DNA of 37,835 nucleotides from Bacillota bacterium (GTDB lineage Bacteria; Bacillota; Clostridia; Lachnospirales; Lachnospiraceae): NCBI GenBank assembly GCA_023395555.1, contig JAEWYQ010000062.1, positions 1-37,835 of the forward strand, written 5' to 3'. The notes under the pieces were generated by a model, which did not search any database, was not told the DNA's origin, and saw only the letters and a program-made list of their open reading frames with translations. Below, one piece after another: positions 23,705 through 33,064 of the stretch. Both the position numbers and the translations under genes were made by a program. The first letter of the stretch is position 1. Every line of letters begins with the position of its first letter.

Positions 23705-25846
23705 ATGGAGATTGACAGAAAACGGTTTTCAGAACCGGATAGACGCTATGCGATTTATCCGATTTACCATCAGGGGATTATCAATAGGGCGAAGGACAGC
23801 GATGAAATGCTGGAGTACGGTTATGCAGGCGCCGTAGGTAATCTTCCCTATACCCAGGATTTCCCGGAGGATGAAGAAGCCTGGGGGATGACGGAAAAGG
23901 CATACCGTGAATTGATAGGGAAGGGCATGTATACATGGATCTACGATGAAAACGGATATCCCTCCGGTTCGGCGGGCGGAGCGGTCATAGATGAAAATCC
24001 TGATTATGTAGCGGAAGGGCTTTACTGTTATGAATACTGGAGGACCTTGACAGGTCCATGCAGATACCGCGCGGATGTACCGGGCGATAAGCTGTACAGT
24101 GCGCTGCTGCTGCCTCTGGACGGCGGAGACCCGGTGGATGTAACCTCTTCCCGGGACATCAGGGGAACCCTGCGCATGCAGATACCGGAAGGCACCTACC
24201 ATCTTTTCATGATGAGCAGCAGAAGGCTCTTTGACGGTACCCATGCGGCGGAAAGCTATTCAGAGCCCCGGGATTATATCAGCCTGAGTGACAAGGAGGC
24301 TACGGAAGCGTTTATCCGCATCACTTATGAAGGCTATGCGAAGAAGCTTCGGGATGAGTTCGGCAAGGGAATTCTTGCGTTCTTCACGGATGAGCCCTCG
24401 CTGATTTCCTGGAATATCCGGCAAGGGGTATATCCCATTGTTCCCTGGCACCGGACCTTCCCGGAGGAGTTTTTAAAGAGATACGGCTATCCCATTGAGC
24501 TTGCGGTAGCTGCTGTTGTGACAAAGAGGGGCAATCAGGTGGTTAAGCGCAGATGCGACTTCTGGGATTTCGTATCCGATACTGTTGCGGATGGTTATTT
24601 TGGAACTATCCAGGACTGGTGCCACCGGCATGGCATTAAATTCTCCGGTCATATGCTGGAGGAGGAGAGGCTGTCCGCCCATGTGATTAATTATGGCTCC
24701 TTTTACCGCAGCATGAGCCGCATGGACTGGCCGGGCATCGATCAGCTGGACAGTGAGCCCCAGAGGCTGATGGAGCGTGACAAGCTGCCCATTGCGCGCC
24801 TGGTGGCATCCTTTGCGGATATCAACGGCGAAAAGGAAAGCTTTACGGAGTTTTCCGATCATACCTCACGAATGGAAAACAAGCAAATCGGCATCGAGTG
24901 GATTTATTCCAGCGTAAACTGGCATCACGCCATGGGAATCAATAACTTTACCAGCTATTACAACTTCAGCGCATTCTCCAAGGAGCAGATTCAGAAGCTG
25001 AATGCTTATACGGCAAGGCTGGGGTATCTGCTGAGAATGGGAAAGAGGAATTCCAGCGTGGCTCTTCTTTATCCGGAGGCGACGATCTGGGCGGCCTATA
25101 CACCCACGGTTGCAGAAAGAGCAAGGGATTTTTCAGAGGCCACCCTGAAGGTGGAAAATACCTTTCGAGATATCTCCTGGGAGCTTTTGGAGCGTCAGAT
25201 TGATTATGATTATGTTGACGAGAAGCTGATCCAGGAAGGGGAGATCAAGGAGGGCTGCATAAGCTACAGGGATAGAGCGTACCGTTCGGTTGTATTACCG
25301 GCAGTAAGGATCTTAAGCAGAAAGACCATGGAGAAGCTGGAGCAGCTGCTTATCAGTGGGGTGAGCGTGATATTTGCGGGTGAAATACCTTCCGTGGAGA
25401 GAGAAACCGGGGAAGCTTGTGATTTTCCCATGACCATGATGAAGTACCGTGACAATCCCAATTTCTACTACAGCGAAGAAAGAAGCCTGCCGGGAAAGAG
25501 CAGGATTCCCGCACTGACCAGGGAGCTGGTTCTGGTACCGGATTATCTGGACTGCGTCCTGACGGGGGCGGAGGGCTCCGGTAAGATTGTGGACGGGGAA
25601 ATCATCTCTGCTTCCATGCTGTCCCATATGAGGGCGGACGGGGATAGGAGAATACTGTTCCTGACCAATATGGGCGGAAAGCCGTATGAAGGAAAGGCGA
25701 TTCTTTGCGGTGCCGGGAAGGTAGAGCTGGCAAATCCGGAGGACGGAAGCATTACGGAACCGGATGTGGCTTATCAGGGGGACGAATGTTATATTCCGGT
25801 GAAGCTAAAGCCTTATAAGGGTGTTTGTTATATTATATATAAGTAG
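23705..25846 (+). CDS. GH106-like (alpha-L-rhamnosidase-related) protein
   Basis: 713 residues. The segment YTWIYDENGYPSGSAGG (about 75-91), the acidic FFTDEPSL (about 224-231), GHMLEEE and a TIM-barrel-like core resemble GH106 alpha-L-rhamnosidases and the large unassigned family around them. A Rossmann/beta-galactosidase-trimerisation-like domain (VVLPAVRILSRKTMEKLEQL) follows near 525-560, then a C-terminal beta domain. It is shorter than the classic secreted GH106 enzymes and has no signal peptide, so it is cytoplasmic. True specificity is uncertain; rhamnose is only the family default. RBS TGGAGGAAG; 45 bases after the permease. Confidence 0.7.
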   Translation: MEIDRKRFSEPDRRYAIYPIYHQGIINRAKDSDEMLEYGYAGAVGNLPYTQDFPEDEEAWGMTEKAYRELIGKGMYTWIYDENGYPSGSAGGAVIDENPDYVAEGLYCYEYWRTLTGPCRYRADVPGDKLYSALLLPLDGGDPVDVTSSRDIRGTLRMQIPEGTYHLFMMSSRRLFDGTHAAESYSEPRDYISLSDKEATEAFIRITYEGYAKKLRDEFGKGILAFFTDEPSLISWNIRQGVYPIVPWHRTFPEEFLKRYGYPIELAVAAVVTKRGNQVVKRRCDFWDFVSDTVADGYFGTIQDWCHRHGIKFSGHMLEEERLSAHVINYGSFYRSMSRMDWPGIDQLDSEPQRLMERDKLPIARLVASFADINGEKESFTEFSDHTSRMENKQIGIEWIYSSVNWHHAMGINNFTSYYNFSAFSKEQIQKLNAYTARLGYLLRMGKRNSSVALLYPEATIWAAYTPTVAERARDFSEATLKVENTFRDISWELLERQIDYDYVDEKLIQEGEIKEGCISYRDRAYRSVVLPAVRILSRKTMEKLEQLLISGVSVIFAGEIPSVERETGEACDFPMTMMKYRDNPNFYYSEERSLPGKSRIPALTRELVLVPDYLDCVLTGAEGSGKIVDGEIISASMLSHMRADGDRRILFLTNMGGKPYEGKAILCGAGKVELANPEDGSITEPDVAYQGDECYIPVKLKPYKGVCYIIYK

Positions 25847-25861
25847 ATACGGGAGGCGGCT

Positions 25862-27820
25862 ATGAGATTAAATGATCTGGTATGTAAAAAAAGCTTTTCT
25901 CTGAAATTGGACGGCATCAGGGTGGAATTACCTGACCCTGAGAAAAAAGTGATTTCAGACAGCAGATGGGATGAGATTTACAGACTTCCGGGAAAACTAA
26001 CCATCATCCGCGAGGTGACCTGCTATGAACCCTTCGATGCCGTTGACTGGGTACTTCGTCTGAGGAATGAAGGAACCGAGAATACGGGTATCATTTCCGA
26101 ACTGATGGATTGTGATCTTACCCTGCCCTTTGCGGCGGATAAACCATTACGTCCCGGCTTCCGTCCCTTTGATCCTGCCTTTAAGGTGATCAATGCAATC
26201 GGCGGCGCGCAGTCCCCGGAAGATTTTACTCCAAGGGAATTCTTCCTGACGGACGGAGAGTCAAAGGAATTCAGAACCGTTGGCGGACGTTCCTCCAGCC
26301 CGATTATGCCGTATATCGAAATGGTAAGAGAAGAGGAAGGCGTGATTGCCTCGATAGGCTGGTCCGGTGACTGGCAGGCCTTTGTAAGCAGAAGTGGGAC
26401 GGTAAATTATCGTGCGGGTATTCCGGATACCAATTTCAGACTGTATCCCGGAGAGGAGATCCGCACAATCCGCACGGTATTGCTGGCATATGACAATGGC
26501 CCCATGTATGGCCATAACAAATTCCGCCGTTTTATGAAGAAGCATTTCTGTATCATGGGTCAGGGGGAACGCGAGGACAAAGGGCCTGTTTCCATGTCTC
26601 TATGGGGCGGTGTCAGCTCTGAGGAATGTATCAGAAGAGTCCGCAAAGTAAAAAAATATGATATTGGGTTCGAGTATATCTGGATGGATGCAGGCTGGTA
26701 TGGCAATTCCGCACAGGACTGTCCGGATGAATTCAGCGGCGACTGGGGAGTTCACGCGGGAACCTGGACCGTGAATCCCAATTATCATCCCGACGGCTTA
26801 AAAGAGCTTGCAAAGGAAATTAAGGATGCCGGCATGAAGTTCATTCTCTGGTGTGAGCCGGAACGTGCCCTCTTAGGCACCAAATGGCCCGAGGAGCATC
26901 CTGACTGGTTCCTTCAGTCTTCCGATCCGGGCTGGCTGCCCACGGTGCATCTGAATCTCGGCAATGAAGAAGCGAAAAACGCATGTATTGAGCTGATTGA
27001 CCATTTGATTACAGAGCTGGATCTGGATTGCTACCGCCAGGATTTTAATATGATGCCGGATACCTTCTGGAGCAACAATGATACGGAGGATCGCAGGGGC
27101 ATCACCCAGATCAAGCATATTATGGGGCTGTATGAGTTCTGGGACGCATTGCTGGAGCGCCATCCGAAGCTCTTTATTGACAACTGCGCCTCCGGCGGAC
27201 GCCGCCTGGATATTGAATTGATGAAGAGATCCATGCCGCTGTGGCAGACCGACTATACCTGTGTATGGAACTATGACGCGGAGGATGTTCAGAGCCATAC
27301 CTCCGGCGCCATGTGGTGGCTGCCGTATACCGGAACAGGAACCGGTTCCATAACCGGCAATACCTACCGTTACCGCTGCAGCTACGCGGCAAGTCTTGGA
27401 ACCACACGCTGGTCCTACTCGTGGCAGGATATGGAGGAGGATCCGGAGGCGATTAAGGAAATGGAGTGGGTAAGGGAACGTCTTGCGGAGTACAAGCGGG
27501 CACGTACTTATTATACGGCGGATTACTATCCGCTGACCACGCCGACCTTAAGTAAACATACCTGGGCGCTGCAGCAGTTTGACCGCCCGGAAGAAGGAGA
27601 TGGTATGGTGGTGGCGTTCCGCCGTTCCCGGAGCAGCCTGTTCGCTGCCGCTCCGGAGCTGTATGCGCTGGTGCCGGAAGCAGCTTATGAGATGGAGAAC
27701 ATCGATACCGGGGAACGCCGTGTGTATACAGGGAAAGAGCTGCAGGAGGGCAAATGGTCCATCGAGATTCCCGGCAAGGGGGAATCCAGAATGCTGTTCT
27801 ACAGACGTATTGATAAATAA
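25862..27820 (+). CDS. GH36 alpha-galactosidase-type glycosidase, copy 1
   Basis: 652 residues. N-terminal beta-sandwich, then a TIM barrel with YIWMDAGWYG, LWCEPERAL, the nucleophile motif CYRQDFN (Asp394), NCASGGRR (Cys442) and the acid/base segment PLWQTDY (Asp464). These are GH36 (melibiase) landmarks, so a retaining alpha-galactoside or related cleavage is likely. The usual lysine two residues before the nucleophile is Arg392. There is no signal peptide. Last gene of the operon, 15 bases after the GH106-like gene; two hairpins follow. The paralogue at 28894 shares the same unusual motif. Confidence 0.88.
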   Translation: MRLNDLVCKKSFSLKLDGIRVELPDPEKKVISDSRWDEIYRLPGKLTIIREVTCYEPFDAVDWVLRLRNEGTENTGIISELMDCDLTLPFAADKPLRPGFRPFDPAFKVINAIGGAQSPEDFTPREFFLTDGESKEFRTVGGRSSSPIMPYIEMVREEEGVIASIGWSGDWQAFVSRSGTVNYRAGIPDTNFRLYPGEEIRTIRTVLLAYDNGPMYGHNKFRRFMKKHFCIMGQGEREDKGPVSMSLWGGVSSEECIRRVRKVKKYDIGFEYIWMDAGWYGNSAQDCPDEFSGDWGVHAGTWTVNPNYHPDGLKELAKEIKDAGMKFILWCEPERALLGTKWPEEHPDWFLQSSDPGWLPTVHLNLGNEEAKNACIELIDHLITELDLDCYRQDFNMMPDTFWSNNDTEDRRGITQIKHIMGLYEFWDALLERHPKLFIDNCASGGRRLDIELMKRSMPLWQTDYTCVWNYDAEDVQSHTSGAMWWLPYTGTGTGSITGNTYRYRCSYAASLGTTRWSYSWQDMEEDPEAIKEMEWVRERLAEYKRARTYYTADYYPLTTPTLSKHTWALQQFDRPEEGDGMVVAFRRSRSSLFAAAPELYALVPEAAYEMENIDTGERRVYTGKELQEGKWSIEIPGKGESRMLFYRRIDK

Positions 27821-27827
27821 CGCGGAA

Positions 27828-27854
27828 AGTTTGAAAGGAAATCACTTTCAAACT
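27828..27854 (+). terminator. Hairpin at the end of the glycan operon
   Basis: AGTTTGAAAG (27828-27837) and CTTTCAAACT (27845-27854), 10 perfect pairs, 7-base loop, followed by CTTTAT. A further palindrome TATCACAA-GCT-TTGTGATA lies at 27869-27887. Confidence 0.6.
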
Positions 27855-27912
27855 CTTTATTGAAGCAGTATCACAAGCTTTGTGATATGCAGGGGTATAA
27901 GAATAAAAGATG

Positions 27913-27958
27913 AAAAGCATTCCATGCTTCCTGTAACCCGGAACCGTAGAATGCTTTT
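27913..27958. terminator. Bidirectional terminator between convergent operons
   Basis: AAAAGCATTC (27913-27922) pairs perfectly with GAATGCTTTT (27949-27958), with A/T runs at the base on both strands and a GC-rich inner region. It serves the plus-strand glycan operon and the minus-strand EamA gene. Confidence 0.75.
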
Positions 27959-27988
27959 CTGTTATCCTGTTATAGTTGAGAGGATGCG

Positions 27989-28888
27989 CTAGAAAATATT
28001 GCACAGCAGTAAAATCGCAATACCGCCCATTACAAGGCCAAACCATTGTTTTGCGGAAAGTCTCTCCTTCCAGAGGATGATGCCCGCGGCGGCGGTCAGG
28101 ATCATGGAAGCGCCGTTTAACACAGGGTATAGGATGATGGAATCCATGGTGCCTGCCAGGTACATATTAATCTGATTGCAGAGGGCGATGCCGATACCGC
28201 AGACAATGGAATAGGCAATGAATTTGCACGTTTTCCCCTTGCTGAGAACAGTGATACTTTCATTAGCCGCCTTTTTATAATATACTGTAAGGAAGCAGGA
28301 GAAGAGGGCGGAGACCCCGAAGGCGATAATCAGGAATATTCCCAGTTCATTCTTGTGAATGGAGTTCTGATGCACCTTCTGCATTACACCCACGGCTCCG
28401 GAGAAAAGGAACGCTCCCAGGCAGAAGAGCAGCCAGCGCAGGGATGCTCCGGAGCTGCGGTTTTTGTTATCAACCGCACAGACAAAGGAAGTAACCATCA
28501 GCACGATGCCTGCAATCTGCCATGGAGATACGGTTTCCTTGTACAGCACCATACCGGAGAGTGCCGGAATGACCATGGCACAGGAAACAATTACATTTGT
28601 GTAGGATAAGGGGCCGCTTTCCAGTGCTTTCATATTTAAAATGGCACAGAATGCGGTACTTAGGCCAAAGACAATACCTAATAATACGGTGTACCTGGAA
28701 GGAATGGAAAGGGCGGAGGTAACAGCGCATATTACAGTCAGAGCTGCCATGGAAACCAGGCTGGAGACCGCGTTAAATGCATTCAAATCAGAATTGCTTT
28801 TAACCTCCTTTTTACAGAATTCGTTACGGACGATTCCGTAGGAAATCAAATTCATGGTAATGGATACGGTTAATAATAGAGTATTCAT
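27989..28888 (-). CDS. EamA/DMT superfamily transporter
   Basis: 299 residues with about ten hydrophobic segments in two EamA halves. PLSYTNVIVSCAMVIPALSG and ILYPVLNGASMILTAAAGII are the paired conserved regions, and the final Trp-containing LSAKQWFGLVMGGIAILLL is typical. Drug/metabolite transporters move small metabolites or sugars across the inner membrane; the direction is not predictable. It starts 5 bases after the upstream GH36 gene, whose last codons hold its GAAAGAGGA ribosome binding site. So it is coupled to that glycosidase and could export or exchange the released product. Confidence 0.88.
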   Translation of the reverse strand: MNTLLLTVSITMNLISYGIVRNEFCKKEVKSNSDLNAFNAVSSLVSMAALTVICAVTSALSIPSRYTVLLGIVFGLSTAFCAILNMKALESGPLSYTNVIVSCAMVIPALSGMVLYKETVSPWQIAGIVLMVTSFVCAVDNKNRSSGASLRWLLFCLGAFLFSGAVGVMQKVHQNSIHKNELGIFLIIAFGVSALFSCFLTVYYKKAANESITVLSKGKTCKFIAYSIVCGIGIALCNQINMYLAGTMDSIILYPVLNGASMILTAAAGIILWKERLSAKQWFGLVMGGIAILLLCNIF

Positions 28889-28893
28889 TTGTG

Positions 28894-30876
28894 TTATCCT
28901 CTTTCATAAAAATAAATAATGCCGGAACGCTTTTGAAGCTCAAAGGCAATCCCTTTTTTGAGTTCGGTACCGGTATGGCGGGTGGAGGAATTATCCTCGC
29001 TGCTGGTCAGGATATAGCGTTGGTCATCCTTAAGGGCTTGCAGGCGGGCATGATAAATGGTATCCGGATTCTGGTTGTTGCTCATCATCAGCAGAAGCCC
29101 TTTTTGCGTATCAGGGTTGTGGAACTGCAGGGCAAAAAAGTCTTTTGAAGACTTGCGGCACTCTGTCAGGGGATAATAATCCGAATCAACCATGATTTTG
29201 GCGGCCCTGCGCCAGATAGGAAGCATGGTGCGCGCCAGTTCAAAGCCCTCGGGATCCGCATCGTGTTCGGTGGTATCGGTAAGCGCGGGAGCCATAGCCG
29301 CATAATAGGAGTATTTATCCGGAGCATGAGCCGGACCGTTGTAAACGCTGTCACCGTAGGAGCCGGTTGCCGGATCATCCCAGTTGGAATTATGCGCTCT
29401 GAAATAAGGAAGCCAGGCAAACATCTGTTGATGCTGTTTCTGTTTGATGGGATGATTGCCATAACCCACATCCGTATAATGAAGCGGAACGGCTCTCCGC
29501 ATGGATTCCAGATCGTTGCGCCTGCCGCCGGAAGCGCAGGAATCAATCCAGAGACCGGGATTGCGCATAAGAAGGGTATCCCAGAGTCTTAAATAGCCCT
29601 GGACATGCAGGTTCTCTATGGCTCCGATCCGATCCCCGGCCTCAAAGAATTCCCAGCAGGGAGCCGGATCACAGTTGAAATCCTGGCGGTAGATTTTGAC
29701 GTGGCTCTCTTTGATATTTTTATCAATTATTTCGATTGCCGCGTCGCAGCATTCCGGAATTCCCAGATCCAACAGACTGTCATAGCAGTCGCTACCGTCA
29801 TTTCGCTTCAGCCGGAGCAGCCATTCCGGATGTTCGTTGAAGAGATCGGTTCCGTCAATGATGCGTTCCAGCTCAAACCAGAGAAGAAAACGGATATTGT
29901 TCTCCTCGCATTTCTGGCCGATGGGTTTCAGCCCATTGGGAAAGCGTTTGGGATCGGGATACCAGGAGCCGGTGGTGGTCCATACCTCATCGCAGGGATA
30001 CCATCCGGCATCCATCCACCAGATATCGGGATGCAGACCATGCTTCAGATAGTCGTCAATTCCCTGCAATTGGCTTTCTTCTGTTGCAGTGGTATGTACG
30101 CCGTTATGATCCAGTACATGAAGACAATACTTGGGAGGAATAGGCCGCCCCTCCTCCCGGGGGATAATGTGAGCAAAATACCAGCGCCGCCACATATTTG
30201 TTCCCCGGGTTTCATCACCGGTAAAGGCCAGAAAATTGACCCTTGGGGTACGCATGGTCTCACCGGAATGGATCACCATGCGGCATCTGCTCTGCCCTAT
30301 GGAAACTTTTACGCCCTTTTCGTCAGGAGAAAATGCGGCCTTCCATGGTGCGGGCCAGCCGATGCCGATATTGACACCCCAGCCTTCAAACATCAGGCGC
30401 ATATAGGGGAAAGCTCCCTTGCAGGCAGTTCCGTCGGCAGGAGTCTTCTCAATGGTTCTGTTCACCGGATCATGGAACCATTGGTAGCCCTCCGCGTCCA
30501 CGGTATCGCCGTTGCCGTGAATCAGCAGGCCACGGCCGCCCTCTATGACCCTGTCGATGATTTTAATATCGGAAAGAATTCCGGTATCCGTACTGCCGTG
30601 GTTGGTAAAATATGCGACAAATTCCGTAGCGGAATAATCACAGTACTCCAGATATTCCACACGGATTTCCAGACCGTCCTGGTTGCGGCCGCATATCGTA
30701 TATTGAAAAATATTGGCATCAACGATGTGAAAGGTGGTCTCGGGAGCAAATTCGCCGGGGATTCCCTGTATGAGACATCCGTTATAACGGAAGGACAGGG
30801 GCAGAGATGCCGGATCTGTGAACCGGAACAGCCTGTTTTTCAACTGCATGTCAGCTGCGGTAACAATGCTTTTCAT
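28894..30876 (-). CDS. GH36 alpha-galactosidase-type glycosidase, copy 2
   Basis: 660 residues, paralogous to 25862-27820. IWWMDAGWYP, LWFELERI, nucleophile motif YRQDFN (Asp399), SCASGGRR and the acid/base segment PLHYTDVGYG (Asp469). The same Arg replaces the usual Lys before the nucleophile. The regions after the acid/base residue differ strongly from copy 1, so the two probably act on different linkages or sugars. No signal peptide. RBS AAAGGAGGA. Transcribed with the EamA gene from the promoter at 30919-30947. Confidence 0.87.
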   Translation of the reverse strand: MKSIVTAADMQLKNRLFRFTDPASLPLSFRYNGCLIQGIPGEFAPETTFHIVDANIFQYTICGRNQDGLEIRVEYLEYCDYSATEFVAYFTNHGSTDTGILSDIKIIDRVIEGGRGLLIHGNGDTVDAEGYQWFHDPVNRTIEKTPADGTACKGAFPYMRLMFEGWGVNIGIGWPAPWKAAFSPDEKGVKVSIGQSRCRMVIHSGETMRTPRVNFLAFTGDETRGTNMWRRWYFAHIIPREEGRPIPPKYCLHVLDHNGVHTTATEESQLQGIDDYLKHGLHPDIWWMDAGWYPCDEVWTTTGSWYPDPKRFPNGLKPIGQKCEENNIRFLLWFELERIIDGTDLFNEHPEWLLRLKRNDGSDCYDSLLDLGIPECCDAAIEIIDKNIKESHVKIYRQDFNCDPAPCWEFFEAGDRIGAIENLHVQGYLRLWDTLLMRNPGLWIDSCASGGRRNDLESMRRAVPLHYTDVGYGNHPIKQKQHQQMFAWLPYFRAHNSNWDDPATGSYGDSVYNGPAHAPDKYSYYAAMAPALTDTTEHDADPEGFELARTMLPIWRRAAKIMVDSDYYPLTECRKSSKDFFALQFHNPDTQKGLLLMMSNNQNPDTIYHARLQALKDDQRYILTSSEDNSSTRHTGTELKKGIAFELQKRSGIIYFYERG

Positions 30877-30918
30877 AATCTTTCCTCCTTTATATATGAA
30901 GCTGCGGCTTGTGTTTCA

Positions 30919-30947
30919 AACGTAGCATGGACGAATTGCCATGTCAA
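30919..30947 (-). promoter_or_regulatory. Promoter of the GH36-EamA operon
   Basis: Minus strand: TTGACA (30947-30942), 17 bases, TACGTT (30924-30919). The rest of the 281-base gap (30948-31078) is AT-rich and holds no gene. Confidence 0.65.
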
Positions 30948-31078
30948 GGGAAACTTGGCATAAAAGTAATAAAACATTATTAATTAAAATAAAATGGTAA
31001 ACATAAAAACTTTAAATATGAATAAACTATAATGATATAGCAAAATTCTTTGCAATAAATTTGAATAAGTAAAAATAC

Positions 31079-31107
31079 TTGACCATTGAGGGAAATAGTG
31101 ATACTTT
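31079..31107 (+). promoter_or_regulatory. Promoter of the PHP-MBL-serine hydrolase operon
   Basis: TTGACC (31079-31084), 17 bases, TACTTT (31102-31107). AAGTA/TACTT symmetry overlaps the -35 (about 31067-31080) and may be an operator half. Confidence 0.6.
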
Positions 31108-31157
31108 AATGATATAGATTAAATTGTTTGTAAAACAAATCGGAAAGGGGAGTAGAA

Positions 31158-32177
31158 ATGAAAAAGCATCTAATTAACAGCATGATACCATCCTTTAAAG
31201 CCAATCTGCATTGTCACAGTAATATATCGGATGGGCTGCTGTCTCCGGAGGAATTAAAAAAAGCCTATAAGGCGAAAGGCTATTCTGTTTTATCTATCAC
31301 CGACCATGAGGTTTTGATCGCTCATCCGGAATTGGATGAGGATGGCTTCCTGGCCTTGCCGGGATATGAAATGAGTATTGATCAGCCGGGACCGGGACCT
31401 TTTTACAAGACCTGTCATATGAACTTATTCCCGAAGAAAAAAGGGCACCTGACACAGGTATGCTTTCATGAAAAATATGTATTTGGCGAAGCGAGAAATC
31501 ACCTGGATAAAATCAAATGGAGCGGGGAGCCGATGGAGAGAACCTACTCCCCGGCCTGTATTAATGAAATTATTAGGATGGCCGGTGAGCAGGGCTTCCT
31601 CGTATCCTACAATCATCCCACCTGGTCACAGGAGTGTTACAACGATTACATAAATTATGAAGGTTTTTTTGCAATGGAGGTATATAACACTTCCTGCAGA
31701 ATCTGTGTGCCGGAAAATAATATCCGGGTGTACCGGGAAATGGCACAGGCAGGGAAACGGCTGTATTGTATCGCAACAGACGACAACCATAATTACGACG
31801 GACTGGAACACTATAAAAATGATTCCTTTGGCGGCTTCACCATGATTTCTGCGGAGAGTTTAACCCATGAGGCGGTTACGGCGGCATTGGAACGGGGAGA
31901 TTGTTACGCATCTGCCGGGCCGCTGATCCATGATTTGTATATTGAGGAGGGAAAAGTATATGTATCCTGCTCTCCGGCAAAGGCCGTCTATATTTATGAC
32001 GCGGGAAGAGCGGGAGACTGTATCATTGCCCGGAAAGCCGGGACCATTACAGAGGCTGTTTTTTGGCTTCCCACAGCGGATAAGAAATTCTTCATAATTG
32101 AAGTTGTAGATGAAGAAGGCAATCAGGCATATACGCGGGCGTACTTTGCGGATGAGTGGGAAAATAAAACCTTTTAG
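31158..32177 (+). CDS. PHP-domain metal-dependent phosphoesterase/hydrolase
   Basis: 339 residues. The N-terminal PHP fold shows NLHCHSNISDG (His18, His20, Asp25), SITDHE, GYE, SYNHPTW and the C-terminal ATDDNHN, the multi-metal ligand set. A C-terminal beta domain (about 260-339) with VYIYDAGR and VEVVDEEGNQAYTRAYF is typical of CehA/McbA-like PHP hydrolases. Known members hydrolyse phosphate esters, and CehA-type ones other esters. No signal peptide. First of three hydrolase genes with spacing of about 20 bases. The substrate is unknown; the setting suggests a carbohydrate phosphate or ester. Confidence 0.87.
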   Translation: MKKHLINSMIPSFKANLHCHSNISDGLLSPEELKKAYKAKGYSVLSITDHEVLIAHPELDEDGFLALPGYEMSIDQPGPGPFYKTCHMNLFPKKKGHLTQVCFHEKYVFGEARNHLDKIKWSGEPMERTYSPACINEIIRMAGEQGFLVSYNHPTWSQECYNDYINYEGFFAMEVYNTSCRICVPENNIRVYREMAQAGKRLYCIATDDNHNYDGLEHYKNDSFGGFTMISAESLTHEAVTAALERGDCYASAGPLIHDLYIEEGKVYVSCSPAKAVYIYDAGRAGDCIIARKAGTITEAVFWLPTADKKFFIIEVVDEEGNQAYTRAYFADEWENKTF

Positions 32178-32198
32178 CACAAAGGGGGAACCTTTGAA

Positions 32199-33044
32199 TT
32201 GAAAATAATACAATTGCACAACACCACAAGCTCTCAAATGATGGGATATCTGCTGATTACAAGGAATGGAAAGGTCATCGCCGTAGACGGCGGGACAAAG
32301 GGCGATGCAGGGGGATTTAAACAATTCGTATACCGCCATGGCGGCCATATTGACCTGTGGATTCTAACGCATCCTCACAGTGACCATGTGGGTGTGTTCT
32401 GGGAACTGGTTGAGCACCCTGCGGACATTACGGCGGACTGTGTTTGCTACAGTCCGGCGGAGGAAGATTTTATCGCGGTTGACGGGGAGTTTCGGAAGGA
32501 TATCCCTTATTTCAGGGATATCCTGAAGCGTTCCCCATATTCCATGAGGGTGCTGAAGGAAAATGATACGTTCCGCATGGATAATCTGACCATAGAAATA
32601 TTGCGTGTCGTCAATCCGGCAGTGAAAAAGGATTATATCAACAATCTTTCCGTGGTTTTTAAGGTTACGGAGGAGATCTCCGGGATACGAAGCTTTACCA
32701 TGATGTTTCTGGGAGATCTGGGTGAAACCGGAGGCGAGGAGCTGCTGGAAGCATATGCTGGCAAATTGTCTGTTCTGAAGGCGGACGCGGTGCAGATGGC
32801 GCATCACGGACAGTGTGGTGTCGGGTTGCCGGTGTATCAGGCGATTGCCCCAAAATGGGCTTTTTGGCCGACGCCGGATTGGCTCTGGACGAATACCCCG
32901 GAGGGCGGCGCTCCGGGCACGGGCCCCTGGAAGACCCTGGAGGTCCGAGGCTGGATGAAGGAGCTGGGCGCGACACCGGTTACCTGCTTAGAAAACCATG
33001 TGGAATTTGATAGTGACGAGTGCGGTACAGTATGCATACCATAA
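32199..33044 (+). CDS. Metallo-beta-lactamase-fold hydrolase
   Basis: 281 residues from a TTG at 32199, with AAAGGGGG about ten bases upstream. Metal site HPHSDHVG (His58, His60, Asp62, His63), then FLGDLGE and AHHGQCG, the order found in the ComEC/Rec2-type and related MBL groups. It is soluble, with no membrane domain, so it is not ComEC. The C-terminal PTPDWLWTN and CLENHVEF sections are not recognised. It could be a phosphodiesterase, lactonase or nuclease-like hydrolase. Lies between the PHP and serine hydrolase genes. Confidence 0.85.
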   Translation: MKIIQLHNTTSSQMMGYLLITRNGKVIAVDGGTKGDAGGFKQFVYRHGGHIDLWILTHPHSDHVGVFWELVEHPADITADCVCYSPAEEDFIAVDGEFRKDIPYFRDILKRSPYSMRVLKENDTFRMDNLTIEILRVVNPAVKKDYINNLSVVFKVTEEISGIRSFTMMFLGDLGETGGEELLEAYAGKLSVLKADAVQMAHHGQCGVGLPVYQAIAPKWAFWPTPDWLWTNTPEGGAPGTGPWKTLEVRGWMKELGATPVTCLENHVEFDSDECGTVCIP

Positions 33045-33064
33045 GATTGGGAGGCGGCATAAAG

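Noticed and set aside
29605..30963. Long plus-strand open frame of 452 codons
   Set aside because: It is antisense to the GH36 gene at 28894-30876, has no ribosome binding site, and its translation has no recognisable domain.
32199..33044. MBL protein as a competence ComEC fragment
   Set aside because: It has the metal motif order of that group but no membrane domain, and no competence gene is nearby.
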